From Bacillota bacterium (GTDB lineage Bacteria; Bacillota; Clostridia; Lachnospirales; Lachnospiraceae): DNA of 64,000 nucleotides. How positions within the stretch are numbered: position 1 is the stretch's first letter; every line of letters starts with the position of its first letter. The position numbers and the translations under genes are program-made. The stretch covers positions 372,001 through 436,000 of the forward strand of contig JAEYLX010000075.1 in NCBI GenBank assembly GCA_023407575.1. Reading direction: 5' to 3'. The notes beneath the pieces were generated by a model. The model was given only the letters and a program-made list of their open reading frames with translations, was not told the origin of the DNA and ran no database searches. Shown in pieces: positions 60,254 through 64,000 of the stretch.

Positions 60254-61699
60254 TTATATACTTACCTTTGTCACTTTAAGCTGTCTATCACCAATCCTGG
60301 TATCTTTCATGGTTTCGTAGACTAACTGACCTTTTCCATTTAAAATCTCAACATACGTTAGTGTTTCTTGAATTGTTATTATTCCAATATCCTCTGCTGA
60401 AACACCTTTGATATTTGAAATAACACCAACAAAATTAGTTGCTCTAAGTTTCTTTTTCTTTCCGCCGTTAAAACGTAGTTTCGTAATTTCTTTATTTAAA
60501 TGACTGCTTTTCAAAATTTTAGGCTCTGGAACTGCATTCATTTTTTCTTCAAAAGCATATTTCTTTAACAATACCTCTTCTTTTGAAGGACTAGACATTT
60601 TCTGGATCTCAAAGCCGATATATTCTTGTATCTCTGCTAGGTATCTATCTTCTGTAGGGATTATTAACGTAATTGCATTCCCTTCTTGTCCTGCGCGACC
60701 TGTTCTCCCAGTTCGATGAACATATACTGCTTTATCATAGGGAATATCATAGTTTATAACTAAAGAGATATTTTCAATATCTATTCCCCTGGCAGCTACA
60801 TCTGTGGCAATAAGATAGGGAAACTGTCCACTTTTAAAACGCTTCATAACAGCTAATCTATCATCCTGCTCCATGCCACCATGTATTTTATCACATAGAT
60901 ATCCCTTTTTCGTCAATTTCCCGTTCAGTTCATCCACTCGTTCCTTTGTTCTGCAAAAGATAATACAGCTATCTGGATTTTCAATAATGGTTATGTCTGT
61001 TAATAAAGACAGCTTCTCTTCTTCTGCTGTTTGATAAAGAAGATGCTTTATTTCCGAAGTAGTTATTCCTTCTGTATTTACCTCGACATGAATTGGTGTC
61101 TGCATATAACTTGAAGCAATTCTTTTCACTGCTTCTGGCAGGGTTGCAGAAAACAAAAATGTAACCCGTTCCTTTGGAAGTTCATTAAGAATCAATTCAA
61201 CTTGATCAAGAAAACCCATATCCAGCATTCGATCCGCTTCATCAATGACCAAATATTTTATTTTACTTAAGTTTAATGTTCCCTTCCTTATATGGTCATG
61301 GACCCGCCCAGGTGTACCCGCAACTACATGGGTCTTTTGCTTTAATTCAGTCTTTTCAAGGGCAAAAGGATGTCTTCCAAAAATAGCTGCCGCTTTAATT
61401 CTTTTAAATCTACCGATATCCGTAAAATCCTCTTTTACTTGTACCGCAAGCTCCCTGGTTGGCGTTAGAACCAGTACCTGGGGTTTGTTTTCCAACCAAT
61501 CAATTAATTCACAGATGGGTATTGCATATGCGGCTGTTTTCCCGCTTCCTGTCTGGGCCGAAACGAATAAATCCTTATTTTCCAATGCCAAAGGGATAAC
61601 ACGCTCTTGTACAATTGTGGGATTTTTAAACTCCAGCCCCTTAATTGCTCTCTTTATCTCATCACTTATTTTATAATTATTAAAACCTGTTTTGCTCAT
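60254..61699 (-). CDS. dbpA: DEAD-box RNA helicase (DbpA/YxiN-like)
   Basis: A 481-residue ATP-dependent helicase. It has the Q motif FKNPTIVQ, Walker A AQTGSGKTAAYA, Ia PTRELAVQ, DEAD in VIDEADRMLD, SAT in FLFSATLP, and the C-terminal RecA core ATDVAARGIDIEN, HRTGRTGRAGQEGNA. Residues ~405-481 form the DbpA-type RNA-binding domain (LRFNGGKKKKLRATNFVGVI), which in B. subtilis YxiN binds hairpin 92 of 23S rRNA. It probably assists 50S ribosome assembly. It lies head-to-tail with the CotH gene, 10 bases upstream. Confidence 0.92.
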   Translation of the reverse strand: MSKTGFNNYKISDEIKRAIKGLEFKNPTIVQERVIPLALENKDLFVSAQTGSGKTAAYAIPICELIDWLENKPQVLVLTPTRELAVQVKEDFTDIGRFKRIKAAAIFGRHPFALEKTELKQKTHVVAGTPGRVHDHIRKGTLNLSKIKYLVIDEADRMLDMGFLDQVELILNELPKERVTFLFSATLPEAVKRIASSYMQTPIHVEVNTEGITTSEIKHLLYQTAEEEKLSLLTDITIIENPDSCIIFCRTKERVDELNGKLTKKGYLCDKIHGGMEQDDRLAVMKRFKSGQFPYLIATDVAARGIDIENISLVINYDIPYDKAVYVHRTGRTGRAGQEGNAITLIIPTEDRYLAEIQEYIGFEIQKMSSPSKEEVLLKKYAFEEKMNAVPEPKILKSSHLNKEITKLRFNGGKKKKLRATNFVGVISNIKGVSAEDIGIITIQETLTYVEILNGKGQLVYETMKDTRIGDRQLKVTKVSI

Positions 61700-61708
61700 T
61701 TTTAACCT

Positions 61709-63238
61709 TTATCCTATAATAGTTAATAAATATTCATTTCTCTTTTTAAGCCAGTCTCTCAGATATTCCACATTACCTTCAAAGGTACTCTCCGGAACTC
61801 GTTCAAGTATAAAATCATTTACAAATACCCAGCCTGTATTGGTAAAGTTACGTTCAAAGGATTTACCAAACCTTTCTATGAGAAGGTCTATTTGATTCTT
61901 ACCTAGAGAATTATCTTCATATAAATTAATGATCTGCTCCTGAAGTTCCAGGTATCTTTTACTTAATGCCTCTTTAAACTCCGGAAATTCATAACAATAA
62001 CTATACAAATTCTTATTGCACCATAATCCTAAATAACTTGAATTCGGACCAAACCCCTCATGATAATTGTAATCATAGTAAAAGTTCTCTTCCGCATTTC
62101 CCGAGGATAAATCATTATCCCAAGGCGGTCCTCCGTATAGCTTTCCATCCTTTATATAAAATCTTGTTGATGAATAATCAATATCCACCACTTTAAATAA
62201 TTCATTCGTAATATAAAAATCAATATAGGACTTTTCATCAACATAGCTGGTAAAAAGCTCCCAGTCACGATCTTGTATGGCTTCTTCCAACTTTCTGAAG
62301 AACTCAGTAATAGTCACTAATTGCTCCTCGCTGACTACTTCCGGCTCATTAATTCCGAATCGATATCCGAAGATAGGAGTCTTAAAGTAAGTTGTGCCCT
62401 CATCCACTCGGTCATATTCTCTTTCAATTAGAAAGTCACCATTTTCTGAATCAATATCTACTCTTGTTGCTGCTTCTTCCACTACTTCTGTAATTAAATA
62501 ATTCCCCATATATCTTCCATTTAAATACAAATCAACAAAAGTACAATCTGGTGAATATTCCAATCCTATGTTTTTTGCAAAATCAAATACCATTTTATTA
62601 CGCATTAGGGATTTATCAAAGGCATTTGCGATAAGTGCCCACTTTTTTGCCTTTCCCATACCAAGTACGTCCTGCTTCTCTGAAAACTTAATGGTATACG
62701 TCTTCTTTGCTACCTCTGTAGAAGAGTTCCCTCTAATTTTAAGCTCTGCAGTTTCATCAATGATTTCCTCAAATTCACCACCCTCTTTATCCAGAACAGC
62801 CACTGAAATCGGAGTATATTCTTTCGTTATTACTCCTTCGTTGTGTTTCAAATAAAGTTGAGGAATCTCGGATAAGGGATAGATAAACTCTAGTACCTTC
62901 TCAATATCCCGTGTATAAGAATCCACCATATCCTGTGTCATAGCACTTTTATTAACGTCAACATAATCCAACAGCTCTTTTAAATCGGTTGCCCAGGTTT
63001 TACTTAAACGTATATTATAGTGTTCCGGTACTTTTTCTACTGCAGCATCCAATTTACTATAATCTATATCTGGATTTAGTTCAATGACTTTATTCGTATT
63101 ATCTTGATTTTGATTTACGCTTTCTGTTGCCCCTGTTTGATCCAATATCAATGTTTTGATCAAGAAAGTAATTATTCCAATCCCTATCATTGCTGAAATA
63201 ATTACGCATCCCATAATAAGCTTTTTATTTCTTTGCAT
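61709..63238 (-). CDS. cotH: CotH-family spore-coat protein kinase
   Basis: A 509-residue protein with an N-terminal membrane anchor (about 7-28). The CotH fold follows: ELKIRGNSSTEVAKKTYTIK with the ATP-binding Lys/Arg, GKAKKWALIANAFDKSLMRN, LYLNGRYMGNYLITEVVEEA, FLIEREYD and the metal-binding GPPWDNDLSSGN. CotH in B. subtilis phosphorylates coat proteins, so the anchor and fold suggest envelope or spore-coat assembly. Repeats lie immediately upstream. It supports a spore-forming host. Confidence 0.9.
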   Translation of the reverse strand: MQRNKKLIMGCVIISAMIGIGIITFLIKTLILDQTGATESVNQNQDNTNKVIELNPDIDYSKLDAAVEKVPEHYNIRLSKTWATDLKELLDYVDVNKSAMTQDMVDSYTRDIEKVLEFIYPLSEIPQLYLKHNEGVITKEYTPISVAVLDKEGGEFEEIIDETAELKIRGNSSTEVAKKTYTIKFSEKQDVLGMGKAKKWALIANAFDKSLMRNKMVFDFAKNIGLEYSPDCTFVDLYLNGRYMGNYLITEVVEEAATRVDIDSENGDFLIEREYDRVDEGTTYFKTPIFGYRFGINEPEVVSEEQLVTITEFFRKLEEAIQDRDWELFTSYVDEKSYIDFYITNELFKVVDIDYSSTRFYIKDGKLYGGPPWDNDLSSGNAEENFYYDYNYHEGFGPNSSYLGLWCNKNLYSYCYEFPEFKEALSKRYLELQEQIINLYEDNSLGKNQIDLLIERFGKSFERNFTNTGWVFVNDFILERVPESTFEGNVEYLRDWLKKRNEYLLTIIG

Positions 63239-63256
63239 TGTATTCCCCCACTTTCA

Positions 63257-63380
63257 TATTACTTTTTACTGCTTTTTATTAATTTTTACTGCTCTTTATG
63301 CTCTTTATGCTCTTTATGCTCTTTATGCTCTTTACAGCTCTTTACTGCTCCTTACTGTTTTTTATTGCTTTTTATTGCTT
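63257..63380. repeat. Short tandem repeats upstream of the CotH gene
   Basis: Four perfect 9-bp copies of GCTCTTTAT (63291-63326) are followed by about three imperfect copies and related ACTGCTTTTTATT motifs. On the CotH coding strand the unit is purine-rich (ATAAAGAGC). The gap 63239-63686 contains this tract, an AT-rich spacer and the terminator of the next gene, but no other gene. Confidence 0.8.
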
Positions 63381-63628
63381 AATTACTCTACTTTAAATCT
63401 TACTCTAATATTTTTTACCTTCACTCAAAGTGCTATTTATTATGTTTTACGTTAAACTTACTATAAATACTTTGTATAAAACTATTTTTATGTAACTATT
63501 TACCTTGTGAAATCTATTATTGCATTATTTATTATTACTGTCAACAAGCATAGCTGATGTAACGATACTAATATTATATATAGTAACAGTTCCGTCACAA
63601 GCTCTATTTGGTTGAACTATGATAAAAA

Positions 63629-63661
63629 TAGTTGAGTTCCAATCAACTTGAAACTCAACTA
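63629..63661 (-). terminator. Terminator of the small zinc-ribbon gene
   Basis: A 10-bp stem (TAGTTGAGTT and AACTCAACTA, 13-base loop) is followed on the minus strand by TTTTTATC. It lies 26 bases after the stop codon at 63687. Confidence 0.8.
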
Positions 63662-63686
63662 CTAAAATTCTATCTATTAAATATTC

Positions 63687-63920
63687 TTAATAAAAATGCT
63701 GGGGTGTTGTAAAAGTAGTACATTCTCCTGTGGTCGGATTATATAAGGATTGATAGCATTTCGAACAATATAAATCCACATAATCTTTTTTAATACCAAA
63801 GTAATGTGCACTCCAACGCTTTTTACTTCCGCAAACAGGGCACTCATGCTCCAAAACATGATTTATATAATAATATGTTATTAGTAAACCAATCACAAAT
63901 AATGATAGTATAAATGCCAT
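63687..63920 (-). CDS. Small membrane protein with a zinc-ribbon-like motif
   Basis: A 77-residue protein with one N-terminal membrane helix (about 2-22) and two cysteine pairs, ECPVCGSKKRW and LYCSKCYQSLY, that could bind one zinc. I do not recognise the family. It has GGAG 10 bases upstream of ATG and a clear terminator, so it is expressed alone. Nothing else is seen from 63921 to the end. Confidence 0.7.
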   Translation of the reverse strand: MAFILSLFVIGLLITYYYINHVLEHECPVCGSKKRWSAHYFGIKKDYVDLYCSKCYQSLYNPTTGECTTFTTPQHFY

Positions 63921-64000
63921 AAAATTATCTCCATCTTTGCAAAGAAGTAACTACACATGTTTTTTGTCTCAATCAAAATTGTCCAAACCTGTTGTCTCTA

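Overview
The window looks like a low-GC, spore-forming anaerobe of the Clostridia, most likely Lachnospiraceae. This is inferred from the AT-rich sequence, strong AGGAGG ribosome binding sites, the oxygen-independent cobalamin pathway, a CotH-type spore-coat kinase and the chemotaxis and c-di-GMP genes. Nearly all genes lie on the minus strand. I saw no rRNA, tRNA, CRISPR array, transposase or prophage.

Region by region. 1-7.3 kb: the 5' end of an amino-acid ABC ATPase with a clear promoter, a membrane protein/XRE regulator pair, a secreted GH18-like leucine-rich-repeat protein, a soluble chemoreceptor fused to a sugar-binding-protein-like domain, and a small SRPBCC/VOC operon. 7.6-28.5 kb: one operon of about 21 kb for anaerobic cobalamin synthesis (cbiC, D, F, G, H, a cbiJ-cbiE-cbiT fusion, cobalt uptake cbiQOMN, cbiK, cbiL, cbiA, cobT, cobU, cobS, a short second cobU-like gene, cobC, cbiB, cobD, cobyric acid synthase, cobO, a CWC protein). 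It is preceded by a promoter, a cobalamin riboswitch and a terminator, and ends in a strong terminator.

28.7-45.6 kb: the most interesting part, a RiPP-type operon of about 17 kb on the minus strand. It starts with four very small genes. The first encodes a 21-residue amphipathic peptide. The next three encode 39-48 residue precursors that share an acidic FEELE leader, have hydrophobic Gly/Ala/Val-rich cores and all end in Thr. They are followed by a SAM methyltransferase, a pseudo-radical-SAM protein with a SPASM-like Cys cluster and a possible recognition domain, a class III aminotransferase, an M50 membrane peptidase, an ABC-2 exporter pair and an SDR dehydrogenase. This set (C-terminal Thr precursors, oxidoreductase, aminotransferase, methyltransferase, M50 protease, exporter) matches the logic of daptides, ribosomal peptides whose C-terminal Thr becomes a dimethylated diamine. 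The operon then continues with genes I do not associate with daptides: a cobalamin-binding-type radical SAM enzyme, an unknown 132-residue protein, a glycosyltransferase, a nucleotidyltransferase fused to an NRPS A-T-C module, and a GPP34 protein. An AgrA/AgrC-like LytTR two-component system lies directly upstream, and a pair of 15-bp direct repeats in the operon promoter is the likely regulator site.

45.8-64 kb: the LytTR system, DUF1697 protein, membrane diguanylate cyclase, a second XRE/membrane-protein module, a PadR regulator with a macrolide-type glycosyltransferase behind a perfect 14-bp inverted repeat, NrdI, an alkaline-phosphatase-family enzyme, an MFS permease, a lysophospholipase-like hydrolase with a glycerophosphodiesterase, an RsmH-like methyltransferase, a DbpA-type helicase, a CotH protein and a small zinc-ribbon protein. 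Four minisatellite-like repeat tracts each sit just upstream of a minus-strand gene (cobS, cobT, the diguanylate cyclase and cotH).
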